Positions 8,109 through 17,206 of a stretch of DNA of 64,000 nt are shown piece by piece. This DNA comes from Fictibacillus arsenicus (lineage in GTDB: Bacteria; Bacillota; Bacilli; Bacillales; Fictibacillaceae). The translations under genes and the position numbers were made by a program. The notes below the pieces were generated by a model, which was not told where the DNA came from, searched no databases, and was given only the letters and a program-made list of their open reading frames with translations. Position 1 is the stretch's first letter; each line of letters begins with the position of its first letter. Location: positions 248,001 to 312,000 of the forward strand of contig NZ_CP016761.1 in NCBI RefSeq assembly GCF_001642935.1, written 5' to 3'.

Positions 8109-11100
8109 ATGAAAAGTTTAGTTAATTTTGTCCTGATGAATAAATTAGCCGTATGGCTGCTTACCATTATTATAACAGTTTCAGGTATTTATTCAGGGAC
8201 ACGAATGAATATGGAAACGATTCCGGATGTATCGATTCCTTACTTAATGGTTATGGATGTTTATCCTGGAGCGACTCCAGAGAAAGTTATGGAAGATGTG
8301 TCCATGCCAATAGAAAAAGCAGTGGAAGGCCTTGAAGATATAAAAGCCGTTTATTCGAATTCATATTCTAATATGTCAAACATCCAAGTGGAATATGAAT
8401 ACGGTATAGACATGGATGAGGCAAAACGTGAATTGCAATCTGCACTGGATACGGTAAACCTGCCAGAAGCAGCACAAGAGCCGACAATTACAGCGATTAG
8501 CATGAACATGATGCCAGTTGCTGCACTTAGTGTCAGCAGTACGAAAGAAGATATCGTTGAATTAACTTCAACAGTAGAAGAGATTATTCTTCCAAAGATC
8601 GAAAAGATCGATGGTGTTGCATCAGCCAAAATTACAGGTCAGCATGTTGAAGAAGTAGACCTTACTTATAACAAAGCCAAAATGTCTGAGTTTGGTTTAA
8701 CCGAAGAAAAAGTAAAAGAAATGATCCAGGCCAGCAACATTGCAGTCTCATTAGGACTTTATGAGTTTGAAGAGGGTGAAGAAGCAGTCGCAGTAGATGG
8801 TAAGTTCATGACAGCAGATGAACTGAAGAATATGATGATTCCTGTAACACCATCTGCGCAAAACCCAACCCCTTTTGTAAAGCTTAGTGAAATTGCTGAA
8901 ATCAAAACGGTCGGGAAAGTAGAATCAGTCTCCCGTACAAATGGAGATGAAGCGATTGCGATCCAGATTGTCAAAGAACAGCAGGCAAACACAGTTGATG
9001 TTGTGGATAGTGTCAAAAAACTAATTAAAGAAGAAAAATCAAAAATCGATGGTCTTGTGATTGATGTATCTCTGGACCAAGGAAAACCAATTGAAGAATC
9101 AGTAACAACAATGATTGAAAAAGCAGTTTTCGGCGGATTGATCGCGGTAATGATTATCCTGTTATTCTTGCGTGATTTTAAATCAACGATTATTTCGATC
9201 ATTTCTATTCCAGTTTCGATTTTCATGGCTTTATTGTTGCTTAACTGGATGGATATTACCTTAAATATCATGACGCTTGGTGCGATCACGGTAGCGATCG
9301 GCCGTGTAATTGATGATTCCATCGTTGTAGTGGAAAATATTTATCGACGTTTGCATTTAAAAGATGAAAAATTAAATGGGCGTGCATTAATTCGCGAAGC
9401 AACAATCGAAATGTTTAAGCCAATTCTGTCATCCACACTGGTAACCGTTGCAGTATTCGCACCGCTTATCTTTGTAGGGGGAATGGTTGGAGAGCTATTT
9501 GCGCCATTCGCATTAACGATGACATTTGCACTAGGAGCTTCACTGATTGTTGCCATTACAATCGTACCTGCATTATCTCACTTCTTATTCAAAAAGAAAT
9601 TATATGGCGAGAAGACAGAAGGAAGCCATAAAGAGGCTGGTAAATTATCAAATTGGTACAAAGGAATCCTTAACAAATCTCTTAACCATAAAATTATCAC
9701 TTCACTATTTGCCGTAATTTTATTAGCAGGAAGCTTGGCATTAACGCCGATAATAGGCTTCAGCTTCATGGGCAGTGAAGAAGACAAAGTAATGTATTTA
9801 ACGTACACACCAGAAGCTGGCGAGCTTAAGGAAGAAACACTGGCTAACGTTGAAGAATTAGAAGAAGAAATGCTTAAGCGCGATTATATCGATATCGTTC
9901 AGATCTCTGTTACGGAAAACGCTGATCCGATGATGGCTATGGCGGGCAGCGGAGCAGGCGGTGCATTAATGTACCTGATCTTTGACCCGGAAATGGATAA
10001 CTTCCCTGAAGTACGTGAAGATATAGAAGATTATGTAGCAGATATTGGCCAATCCGGTGAGTGGAAGAGCCAAAACTTCTCGGCATCGTCAGGTCCTGCA
10101 AATGAAGTCAGCTATACGTTTTACAGTGAAGATTTAAATAAGCTCAATAAAGCGGTAAAAATGGCTGAAGACGTTATGGAGAAGAATGACCATTTAGAAG
10201 ACGTTTCATCAAGTGCTAAGGATGCGTTTGTAGAGCACACATTTAATGTTGATCAAAATGAACTGCTGAAATACGGACTGACAACGGGTCAAATCGTTAT
10301 GATGCTTAATCCTGCGAAAACGGATGATGTATTAACGACGATTGAAAAAGACGGTGATACGCTAGATGTTATTGTTCAGCAGGAGCAAACGAAACAGCCT
10401 AAATCAGTTGATGATATTTTAGCAAGACAAGTACCTACAGCGCTTGGTACGACAATGCCATTATCTGAGCTTGTAACGGTTGAAGAAGGAACAACACTTA
10501 ATACACTTGCCCGAAGCAAAGGGGAATACTACGCAACCGTTTCAGGTAAGGCAATAGGTGATGATATTTCAAAAGCAACATCAGAAGTCCAAAAAGATAT
10601 CGATAAGCTGGATATGCCAAAAGGCGTAACCGTTGGAGTAGCTGGTGTACAGGCAGATATGACGGAAACATTTACACAGCTTGGAGCAGCAATGCTTGCG
10701 GCAATTGCGATCGTATACTTCATTCTTGTTGTAACTTTCCGTGAAGGTGTCGCGCCATTTGCGATTCTGTTCTCACTCCCATTTGCAGTAATTGGTTCAT
10801 TTGTCGGATTATTAATTGCGGGTGAAACAATCTCTGTATCTGTCATGATGGGACTGTTAATGTTGATCGGTATCGTTGTTACGAACGCAATCGTTTTAGT
10901 AGACCGCATTATTCATATGGAACGTGAAGGTATGAGTATGCGTGAAGCGATTCTGGAGGCGGGAGCAACGCGTCTTCGTCCGATCCTTATGACAGCAATC
11001 GCAACAATCGGAGCTTTAATTCCGTTAGCAGTTGGCTCAGGCGGAGGCGGTCTAATCTCGAAAGGTCTTGGTATCACTGTAATTGGAGGATTAACAAGCT

Positions 11101-11192
11101 CAACGTTATTGACGCTGATTATCGTACCAATTGTGTATGAAGTATTGTCCAAGATCTTTAAGAAAAACCGTAAAGAAGTAGAAGAAAATTAA
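8109..11192 (+). CDS. swrC: RND efflux pump SwrC (YerP)
   Basis: 1027-residue hydrophobe/amphiphile efflux RND transporter. In B. subtilis SwrC exports surfactin and gives resistance to acriflavine-like compounds. Start ATG 8109 after GGGGTTGGTGG; the longer reading from 8073 is not needed. It has the RND plan: TM1, a large extracellular loop with PGATPEKVMEDVSMPIEKAVEGLE, TM2-6 holding the proton-relay pair in GRVIDDSIVVVENIYRRL, a second large loop and TM7-12 with GIVVTNAIVLVDRIIHMEREG. No periplasmic adaptor or outer membrane partner is present, as expected in a Gram-positive. Controlled by the divergent TetR protein; strong terminator at the end. Confidence 0.95.
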   Translation: MKSLVNFVLMNKLAVWLLTIIITVSGIYSGTRMNMETIPDVSIPYLMVMDVYPGATPEKVMEDVSMPIEKAVEGLEDIKAVYSNSYSNMSNIQVEYEYGIDMDEAKRELQSALDTVNLPEAAQEPTITAISMNMMPVAALSVSSTKEDIVELTSTVEEIILPKIEKIDGVASAKITGQHVEEVDLTYNKAKMSEFGLTEEKVKEMIQASNIAVSLGLYEFEEGEEAVAVDGKFMTADELKNMMIPVTPSAQNPTPFVKLSEIAEIKTVGKVESVSRTNGDEAIAIQIVKEQQANTVDVVDSVKKLIKEEKSKIDGLVIDVSLDQGKPIEESVTTMIEKAVFGGLIAVMIILLFLRDFKSTIISIISIPVSIFMALLLLNWMDITLNIMTLGAITVAIGRVIDDSIVVVENIYRRLHLKDEKLNGRALIREATIEMFKPILSSTLVTVAVFAPLIFVGGMVGELFAPFALTMTFALGASLIVAITIVPALSHFLFKKKLYGEKTEGSHKEAGKLSNWYKGILNKSLNHKIITSLFAVILLAGSLALTPIIGFSFMGSEEDKVMYLTYTPEAGELKEETLANVEELEEEMLKRDYIDIVQISVTENADPMMAMAGSGAGGALMYLIFDPEMDNFPEVREDIEDYVADIGQSGEWKSQNFSASSGPANEVSYTFYSEDLNKLNKAVKMAEDVMEKNDHLEDVSSSAKDAFVEHTFNVDQNELLKYGLTTGQIVMMLNPAKTDDVLTTIEKDGDTLDVIVQQEQTKQPKSVDDILARQVPTALGTTMPLSELVTVEEGTTLNTLARSKGEYYATVSGKAIGDDISKATSEVQKDIDKLDMPKGVTVGVAGVQADMTETFTQLGAAMLAAIAIVYFILVVTFREGVAPFAILFSLPFAVIGSFVGLLIAGETISVSVMMGLLMLIGIVVTNAIVLVDRIIHMEREGMSMREAILEAGATRLRPILMTAIATIGALIPLAVGSGGGGLISKGLGITVIGGLTSSTLLTLIIVPIVYEVLSKIFKKNRKEVEEN

Positions 11193-11198
11193 ATGGTT

Positions 11199-11242
11199 AA
11201 GCCCTGCAAGGTGATGTGTGTGTCATCCTGCAGGGCTTTTTA
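11199..11242 (+). terminator. Terminator of swrC
   Basis: Long stem AAGCCCTGCAAGGTGA / TCATCCTGCAGGGCTT followed by TTTT. Confidence 0.92.
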
Positions 11243-11335
11243 TAGGAAAAAAGGCTTTATAAGCTATAATTTTAATTTATAGGCTGTAATTTATGTTTCT
11301 AAGCCGTAACATTGCCTTTATATGCTTTTCGACAT
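11241..11335. repeat. Array B: AAGCTrTAAT words at exact 20 bp pitch
   Basis: AAGCTATAAT, AGGCTGTAAT and AAGCCGTAAC begin at 11261, 11281 and 11301, exactly 20 bp apart, with weaker flanking units at 11241 and 11321. It lies in the convergent spacer between the swrC terminator and the terminator of the peptide transporter operon. No coding capacity. Confidence 0.7.
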
Positions 11336-11349
11336 TGCGACAAAACCAA

Positions 11350-11380
11350 CAAAAAGAAAAGACTGGTGATGAGCCAGTCC
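11350..11380 (-). terminator. Terminator of the oligopeptide transporter operon
   Basis: Minus-strand stem GGACTGG/CCAGTC around a seven-base loop, then TTTTCTTTTTG. Confidence 0.85.
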
Positions 11381-11387
11381 TCCGATT

Positions 11388-12320
11388 TTAAATATAACTT
11401 ACTTGTTTTTTTGTACTTTCAATCTCAAAATCTTTTATATTGATCATATTGGCCGATACATAATGTTCGTTTCCGACATGCACCAGCTGTGGCGGATATA
11501 GCGGCTTTTCAGGAAGGATGATCGGCTCCCAATATGGATTACGCCGCTCTGGATCTGGGACAGGGATGGAAGATAACAGTGATTTTGTATATGGGTGTAT
11601 CGGGTTGCGATACAGCTCTTCTTTTGGGGCTAATTCGATTAAATGTCCCAGATACATAACCGCTACACGGTCACTCATGTAATGAACGACGCTTAAGTCA
11701 TGCGATATAAACAGACATGTTAGATTCATCTCGGCCTGAAGATCTTTTAATAGATTCAACACTTGAGCTTGAACGGAAACATCGAGCGCGGAAACGGGTT
11801 CATCTGCGATAACAAACTTCGGTTCTAGAATTAATGCACGTGCAATACCTATCCTTTGCCGCTGACCGCCCGAAAACTCGTGAATCTTTCTTTGATAAGA
11901 GTTTCGAGGGAGGCCGACCTTTTCAAGCATACCTAGTGCTTTATCCATCCGTTCTTTTTTCGTCCCTATTTTTTGAATATACAGCGGTTCTTCAAGAATT
12001 TCCCCAACAGTTAAACGCGGACTTAACGATTCATACGGATTTTGAAAAATCATTTGGATTTCTCTTCTATATGGTCTAAGTTTTCCGTCATTTAGCTTCG
12101 TTATTTCTTTTCCGTCAAACCAGATCTGTCCGTGTTCTGGCTTATATAAACGCATGATGGTACGTCCGAGAGTTGTTTTTCCTGACCCTGACTCCCCAAC
12201 AACTCCAAGTGTTTCCCCCTTGTGAATATTTAGGGATACACCATCAACTGCTTTATGAACACCAGAGCTGTCTGTAAAATATTTTGATAGATTCTGCGCT
12301 CTTACAAGCAGGTTATCCAA
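11388..12320 (-). CDS. Oligopeptide ABC transporter ATPase, OppF type
   Basis: About 310 residues. Walker A GESGSGKTT, Q-loop IFQNPYESLSPRLT, signature FSGGQRQRIGIARAL, Walker B FVIADEPVSALD and switch histidine in FISHDLSVV identify an ABC ATPase; the C-terminal HPYTKSLLSSIPVPDPERR region is the Opp/Dpp-specific domain. The TTG at 12320 lies six bases after AAGGTG and is the likely start; a TTG six bases earlier abuts that site. Its start overlaps the end of the OppD-type gene, so translation is coupled. Last gene of the operon. Confidence 0.93.
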   Translation of the reverse strand: MDNLLVRAQNLSKYFTDSSGVHKAVDGVSLNIHKGETLGVVGESGSGKTTLGRTIMRLYKPEHGQIWFDGKEITKLNDGKLRPYRREIQMIFQNPYESLSPRLTVGEILEEPLYIQKIGTKKERMDKALGMLEKVGLPRNSYQRKIHEFSGGQRQRIGIARALILEPKFVIADEPVSALDVSVQAQVLNLLKDLQAEMNLTCLFISHDLSVVHYMSDRVAVMYLGHLIELAPKEELYRNPIHPYTKSLLSSIPVPDPERRNPYWEPIILPEKPLYPPQLVHVGNEHYVSANMINIKDFEIESTKKQVSYI

Positions 12321-13296
12321 TTGCAATCACCTTCCTTTCGTCATCATAGAATCGTACATAATGCATCGGTTCTACTTCAACTAATGAAGAAGGAGCATGA
12401 AAAGCACTGCTTTCGTATGTGTACGTTTCTGGCGCGAATTTTCTGCCGTCATATCCGGTATCTTCAAACGTATAATCCTGAATGCTCTTTAAGCGCTCCT
12501 GTCCGTTTTCGGGATTAGGGATACTGCCGATCAAAGCTTTCGTATAAGGATGTACAGGATTTTTAAAGATCGTATAAACATCTGCCGACTCCACAATATG
12601 GCCGCCTAACATCACATAAACCCAGTCAGCATACTCCGCAACCACGCCAAAATCGTGTGTAATGAGAAGAACAGAGGCATCGAGATCAGATTTATAATGA
12701 TCGATTAAATCGAGTACTTGCCTCTGAATCGTAACATCTAATGCAGTAGTAGGTTCGTCAGCGATCAGGAGCTTTGGTTTGCACGAGATTGCCATAGCAA
12801 TTAAGATTCGCTGCTTCATCCCGCCTGAAAGCTGATCAGGATATTGATTATAGATATGCGCAGGATTTTTAAAACCCACCTGTTCCAACAATTGAAGTGC
12901 TTCTGCTTTAAGTTCTTCTTTTGGGATTAACTTATGGTATTTAAGTCCTTCTGTAATCTGTACGCCGACTTTCATGCCGGGATTAAGCGAGGCAATGGCG
13001 TCCTGAAAAATCATTGAGATTTCATTGCCTCTGATTTCACGCATCTCTTTTTCAGGCTTCTTAATAAGTTCTTTTCCATTAAAGGTGATAGAACCTTTCT
13101 CCACCTGGCCGTTTGAAGGGAGAAGCTGCAGGACAGAAAGAGAAGTAATACTTTTGCCTGAACCAGATTCTCCAATCAGAGCAACGGTTTGTCCTTTTTC
13201 AATTTGAAGACTTACATCATTAACTGCTGTAGTCTTTTGTTTATTTTTATTAAAAGAAACTCTTAAGTTTTTAATCTGTAAAATATGCTGATCCAT
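12313..13296 (-). CDS. Oligopeptide ABC transporter ATPase, OppD type
   Basis: 327 residues. Walker A LIGESGSGKS, signature LSGGMKQRILIAMAI, Walker B LLIADEPTTALD and LLITHDFGVVAEYADWVYVM. The C-terminal HPYTKALIGSIPNPENGQERL is the Opp/Dpp extension. The ATG at 13296 follows GGGAGGTG. Works as a heterodimer with the OppF-type protein encoded next to it. Lies 16 bp after the OppC-type permease gene. Confidence 0.93.
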   Translation of the reverse strand: MDQHILQIKNLRVSFNKNKQKTTAVNDVSLQIEKGQTVALIGESGSGKSITSLSVLQLLPSNGQVEKGSITFNGKELIKKPEKEMREIRGNEISMIFQDAIASLNPGMKVGVQITEGLKYHKLIPKEELKAEALQLLEQVGFKNPAHIYNQYPDQLSGGMKQRILIAMAISCKPKLLIADEPTTALDVTIQRQVLDLIDHYKSDLDASVLLITHDFGVVAEYADWVYVMLGGHIVESADVYTIFKNPVHPYTKALIGSIPNPENGQERLKSIQDYTFEDTGYDGRKFAPETYTYESSAFHAPSSLVEVEPMHYVRFYDDERKVIAIG

Positions 13297-13312
13297 CTTC
13301 TTGCACCTCCCT

Positions 13313-14248
13313 TTACGACTTGTTTGTTTCTAAACAGTTTTGGATTCCTTGGATAATTAAATTTAATGCAAAAATTAACACTGCAAAGAAACTCAGAGGA
13401 GTTAAAATAGCCCAAGGAGCAGCTTTTATTTTTGCGAAATTCATCCCAATAATACCGGCCCATTCACCTGCTAATGGAATTGCTACTGGCATTGGAGTGA
13501 AAATATCTCCCAAAACGACTATAGCTGAACCTCCAATGAAAATGGCAAGAACACCAAGGTGTGCCATGAGTATTAATGTCTGTACAACTTGCTGGGCAAA
13601 CAAAAGTACTAATTTTGTAGAAAGTTCAGGCAGTACATGTTTGTAATACACATAAACTTTCTTTGAACCTAATGCAAATGAATTTGTGATGTAATCTTTA
13701 TTTAAGATTGCTTTAATTTCACTTGAGAACGTTGAAATTAATGGCGGCACACCAACACCAATTAGTATAAGGCACTGGAGTACAATTAATTTTATAGTAC
13801 TCATGGGTTCCATAGATTGTTTCACTATTAATGAATTCATAAAAATAAACGTCAATATAGCTGTTGGGATATAAAGGGTTGCTTGAACAATATCGTTTAA
13901 GAAGGAAAAGCTGGATTTAGGGTTGATCAGAGTAATGCCAACCGAAAACAGAATTCTGAACAAAGCGATCCCCAGTGCGATCAGAATCGTATATTTTGCC
14001 CCATCAATTACCTGATAAAAAATGTGTTTGCCAAACATATCCGACCCTAAAGGCGGAACTTGTGATGGAGAATAGGGAGGAGCATCTATTATTCTTCCAT
14101 CATCATCATATAGAAAATCTTGCAGTTTTAGTGCTTCTGTTTTATTAACATCCAGCATGCTAGGCCAATAAAAACTAAAAACAAGTAAACATGTAATAAA
14201 AAGAAACCCTATTACAGCCTGCGGCTGCTTTAATAGTTTTATAATCAT
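13313..14248 (-). CDS. Oligopeptide ABC transporter permease, OppC type
   Basis: 311-residue membrane protein with about six hydrophobic segments. An OppC-like layout: TM1 near residue 20, an external loop ending PPLGSDMFGKHIFYQVIDGAKYTILIAL (the PLGTD-like block of OppC/DppC), then the transport domain with FALGSKKVYVYYKHVLPELSTKLV, matching the EAA cytoplasmic loop that contacts the ATPases. The EAA glycine is degenerate. Its start codon overlaps the stop of the upstream permease as ATGA. Confidence 0.82.
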   Translation of the reverse strand: MIIKLLKQPQAVIGFLFITCLLVFSFYWPSMLDVNKTEALKLQDFLYDDDGRIIDAPPYSPSQVPPLGSDMFGKHIFYQVIDGAKYTILIALGIALFRILFSVGITLINPKSSFSFLNDIVQATLYIPTAILTFIFMNSLIVKQSMEPMSTIKLIVLQCLILIGVGVPPLISTFSSEIKAILNKDYITNSFALGSKKVYVYYKHVLPELSTKLVLLFAQQVVQTLILMAHLGVLAIFIGGSAIVVLGDIFTPMPVAIPLAGEWAGIIGMNFAKIKAAPWAILTPLSFFAVLIFALNLIIQGIQNCLETNKS

Positions 14249-15066
14249 GCGGCTTCCTCCCCTTCTTGTTTATTTACCTTAATGGTATTGCTTTCCGCAA
14301 TTTCAAACAAAAGAGAAAAAGGGATTGCTATCATAAGTGCTGTTACCATAAAGGCTACACCCTTCGTATTCAGCAAAACATTCATTATTCCATTCAAATT
14401 GAACACATATTCTACAATAAACAGATTAGAAAGCATAAATACAAAGATCGTTTTGTAATACTGGACAAGACTCGTAATGATGTTTCTGAAAACGTGTACG
14501 ATCGTGATGTAAAATCGGCTGAGCCCCATCGCTCTGGCAACTGTTACATAAGGTTTATGCTGTTCATCTTTCATCAGCAGTAAAGCAATCTTAAACAACT
14601 GAATCGTAGGCAATACTGCGAGAGTAAGGATCGGCAGAAGATAGATCGGATTGTTGTAGACGTTCGAGATATTGGCTATTAGAACTCCCGTAGATTGATA
14701 GATGTAAATAACAGTAAACTGCAGGACAACTACAATAAATAAATCGGGCAGTGATTCCAAGAATGTTAATAATCCGTATACAATGCGCTGTAGAAATCTT
14801 GGCAGAAGCGTTGTAAAGAAAGTAAGAATTAGAGCAGCCGCTAAACCTGTAAGCAAAGCAGCAAAGAAAATAGTCATGGAATATTGGTACTTTTCAAAGA
14901 CGTCAGGAAAAAGCGGATATTTCAAGTTTTTAATTGAGTACTCCCATACGTTTTGTTCTAGCTGAGTATTGGTACCGAATAAAAGAGCAGGCAATATGCC
15001 AATTATTAAGATTCCCAGTATAGTAGACCTAAGTCTTTTTAAATAACTCCTCAATGAAAAATTCAT
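14245..15066 (-). CDS. Oligopeptide ABC transporter permease, OppB type
   Basis: 273 residues from the ATG at 15066, which follows GAGGTG. Six hydrophobic segments; the EAA-like loop is VARAMGLSRFYITIVHVFRNI. Shorter than typical OppB (about 305-320), with a reduced N-terminal part. First gene of a four-gene minus-strand operon (permease-permease-ATPase-ATPase). No substrate-binding lipoprotein is encoded with it, so the binding protein must be elsewhere or the system is not a classical importer. Confidence 0.8.
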   Translation of the reverse strand: MNFSLRSYLKRLRSTILGILIIGILPALLFGTNTQLEQNVWEYSIKNLKYPLFPDVFEKYQYSMTIFFAALLTGLAAALILTFFTTLLPRFLQRIVYGLLTFLESLPDLFIVVVLQFTVIYIYQSTGVLIANISNVYNNPIYLLPILTLAVLPTIQLFKIALLLMKDEQHKPYVTVARAMGLSRFYITIVHVFRNIITSLVQYYKTIFVFMLSNLFIVEYVFNLNGIMNVLLNTKGVAFMVTALMIAIPFSLLFEIAESNTIKVNKQEGEEAA

Positions 15067-15189
15067 AATACACCTCAATTCTTAAAGAATGGTTTGAAAT
15101 AATTGTAAACCAATTGGCATTTATTTGAAATGATTCTCCCTAAAAAAACATCTTTATTTAATTTGACGAGTAAGCCTCTTAAAATTCTT

Positions 15190-15222
15190 CAAAAAAAAAA
15201 TACTGGATTTTCTCCAGTATTT
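15190..15222 (-). terminator. Terminator of the CPBP protease gene
   Basis: Minus-strand AATACTGGA/TCCAGTATT stem with a five-base loop followed by nine or more T's. Confidence 0.9.
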
Positions 15223-15229
15223 TCAATAA

Positions 15230-16039
15230 TTATGAAACCAGCTTGATTATAGGCAGCAAGACTAGCTGTGTCACCACATGCAGCATCATATGCGCAATCA
15301 TCGCGTATTCCAGACCTTTTTTCCAAAAAAGATAGCCGAAGAAAATCGCGAGTACGCCATTTAATATAAATGAACGGGCTATGATTAAGGTATTAAGCTC
15401 TCCATATAAAACCTCAGTTGCTGGCAGATGTCCTGCTGAAAAGAGAAGGGCTGCCAGTATTATTCCGATCCAGTAAAAGGATAAAGGGATGGTTTCTCTG
15501 TATTTTTTAAATATGAAAGACAATAGCCAAACGATCAGTGCCATAAGGAAAAGCCGCATTAATACTTCTTCAACGATTCCTCCATACAATACTCCGGCAA
15601 GTGTTGCTTTCCACCATACGACACCTTCGCCATTTCCGAGCTTTGGCATGTGAGGCTGAAATAGGAATAGATCAGTTAGAATCATGAAAAAAGATCCGAT
15701 TGCGCCGCCTATAAGAGCGAGTTTTAAAGCAGACCGGTCGATGACAGGTTTCTTTTTTTCAGCAATCCACGTTCTAAGCAAGGGAAGTGTCAGGTCTGTG
15801 CGTTCGGTAAGCTTTAAACCAATCCAGCTTAAAATAGTAGTCAATATTCCAATTTGAAGTGAAGCTATGATAATCATGACTGGCAGCGGAAATGGAAAGG
15901 CATCCATCATTTTGGCATACTCAACTGCTGTTAGTGTGTTTTTTAACGATTCCAACTGAAAAGGAACTACAAAAGCTCCTGCAAGTAAACCTAATAAACC
16001 AAGAAATAAAGCAATCTTTAAATGTTTCAATTGTTGCAT
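15230..16039 (-). CDS. CPBP family intramembrane metalloprotease
   Basis: 269 residues, about seven to eight membrane segments. The three CPBP (Abi/CAAX protease-like) motifs are present: EEVLMR (EExxxR) at about 157-162, FSAGH (FxxxH) near 200 and HMMLH near 250. These ligand the metal of a membrane glutamic-type/metalloprotease-like site. Substrate unknown; members act on prenylated peptides, bacteriocin immunity or regulation. It starts just after the TIM-barrel gene and may be read with it. Confidence 0.88.
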   Translation of the reverse strand: MQQLKHLKIALFLGLLGLLAGAFVVPFQLESLKNTLTAVEYAKMMDAFPFPLPVMIIIASLQIGILTTILSWIGLKLTERTDLTLPLLRTWIAEKKKPVIDRSALKLALIGGAIGSFFMILTDLFLFQPHMPKLGNGEGVVWWKATLAGVLYGGIVEEVLMRLFLMALIVWLLSFIFKKYRETIPLSFYWIGIILAALLFSAGHLPATEVLYGELNTLIIARSFILNGVLAIFFGYLFWKKGLEYAMIAHMMLHVVTQLVLLPIIKLVS

Positions 16040-16051
16040 CCTCCATGTTCA

Positions 16052-16882
16052 CTATTCAATTTTTAAAATGTCTTTCTTTAACCACTGTATGCCTTCCTTG
16101 ACGAAATCTTTCTTCGGGCGTGAATGAGGCGTATGTTCTAAAACCCAATAAATATTGTTTCGTTTTGCAATGAAACTCAAAATCTCTTTAACCGGAAAAT
16201 AAACATCATCCTCCTCATGTGAAGGATGAATGGGGATCCAAATGTATTTCCCTTCAATGAATTCAATATTATGAAGATGAACAACTTTAATGTGCTCCTG
16301 CCATTTTTGGATTAACTCTGGTGGATTCACAGATAGCTCTGCAGCAGCCAGCAGGTAATCTCCAATATCAATGCAAAGCTTTAACCCATACTTCTTCCAA
16401 ACGGAGACAGGAAAATTATGAAGATATTCGATGCCTTTTGTGGATTTCCACATCCCTAGTTTTGGTTCACAGACAATCGGCAGATTATATTTTGTTTGAA
16501 GGAGGGATAACCTCTGCAATCCTTCTTCTATTAATGTGTTAGGATCTTTTGATTCATCTTGAAAATAAGGAAAATGAACAAGTATGTATGCTGCTCCAGC
16601 TTGAGCCATCCGCATTACTTCATTCTCAAACTGAATCCAAGCCTTATCGGGTTCAAATTGCACGAATTCGATAAGATCGTATTTGCTGTCTTTGCGAAAA
16701 AGGGGTGAATGAAGGCTGAAGCTTTTATTAGAGCTTTTAATCTTGCCTAGAAAGTGTTGGTAGGCATCTTCATTCTCGAATTCTCCTATTTCTATATGAC
16801 TCGTTTCATCTATAAAAAGTTCATGAAACAGGGAAGTATCAGACATGATCGTACTTCCAGATATCGCTATTTTGTGTGTCAT
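16052..16882 (-). CDS. TIM-barrel protein, sugar phosphate isomerase/AP endonuclease-2 type
   Basis: 276 residues with the xylose-isomerase-like TIM-barrel pattern. Metal ligands typical of the fold are seen: His in ILVHFPYF, Glu in IVCEPKLGMW, Asp in LCIDIGDYLL, His in VHLHNIEF and the C-terminal Glu in WVLEHTP. The exact reaction cannot be told. The ATG at 16882 overlaps the end of its GAAAGGAGCT site region normally. It is 12 bp upstream of the CPBP gene, suggesting an operon. Confidence 0.75.
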   Translation of the reverse strand: MTHKIAISGSTIMSDTSLFHELFIDETSHIEIGEFENEDAYQHFLGKIKSSNKSFSLHSPLFRKDSKYDLIEFVQFEPDKAWIQFENEVMRMAQAGAAYILVHFPYFQDESKDPNTLIEEGLQRLSLLQTKYNLPIVCEPKLGMWKSTKGIEYLHNFPVSVWKKYGLKLCIDIGDYLLAAAELSVNPPELIQKWQEHIKVVHLHNIEFIEGKYIWIPIHPSHEEDDVYFPVKEILSFIAKRNNIYWVLEHTPHSRPKKDFVKEGIQWLKKDILKIE

Positions 16883-16910
16883 GTGCAGCTCCTTTCAGTT
16901 TAAAAGCGTG

Positions 16911-16941
16911 AAAAAAGACAGGAATAAGATCCCGTCTTTTT
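16911..16941 (-). terminator. Terminator of the small membrane protein gene
   Basis: Minus-strand AAAGACGGGAT / ATTCCTGTCTTT imperfect stem ending in T6; it begins inside the gap before the TIM-barrel gene. Confidence 0.7.
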
Positions 16942-17152
16942 AAATCCCACCTGCGCCGCCACCGCCAGAATGGTGATTTTGCTGTGAAGCGTTCCAGGCA
17001 GCAGCATTGTTGATTTTGTTTTGATCACTGACATGTTCTTCAAGTTCATATTTTGCATTGTATCTTTTATACCTCTGTTTCGTTCTCCAATGTACAATTG
17101 CAAAAAGCAAGAGAACTGCGGCGAGTGGTGATAAAATAAAAACCCAAAACAT
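16940..17152 (-). CDS. Small membrane protein with Gly-rich tail
   Basis: 70 residues. One N-terminal membrane helix (FWVFILSPLAAVLLLFAIVHW), a basic stretch (RTKQRYKRY), then a polar tail ending HHSGGGGAGGI. The helix followed by positive residues predicts an outside N-terminus and cytoplasmic tail. AGGAGGTG precedes the ATG. No family recognised; the good ribosome site and terminator support a real gene. Confidence 0.65.
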   Translation of the reverse strand: MFWVFILSPLAAVLLLFAIVHWRTKQRYKRYNAKYELEEHVSDQNKINNAAAWNASQQNHHSGGGGAGGI

Positions 17153-17206
17153 TTAAAAACACCTCCTAGAGATCGTGGTGCACTAGTTAATCTATGAAGT
17201 TAGTTT

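Noticed and set aside
15085-15140. Additional 20-bp array upstream of the peptide transporter operon
   Set aside because: Only two TTTGAAAT words, 31 bp apart; does not fit the 20-21 bp pitch.
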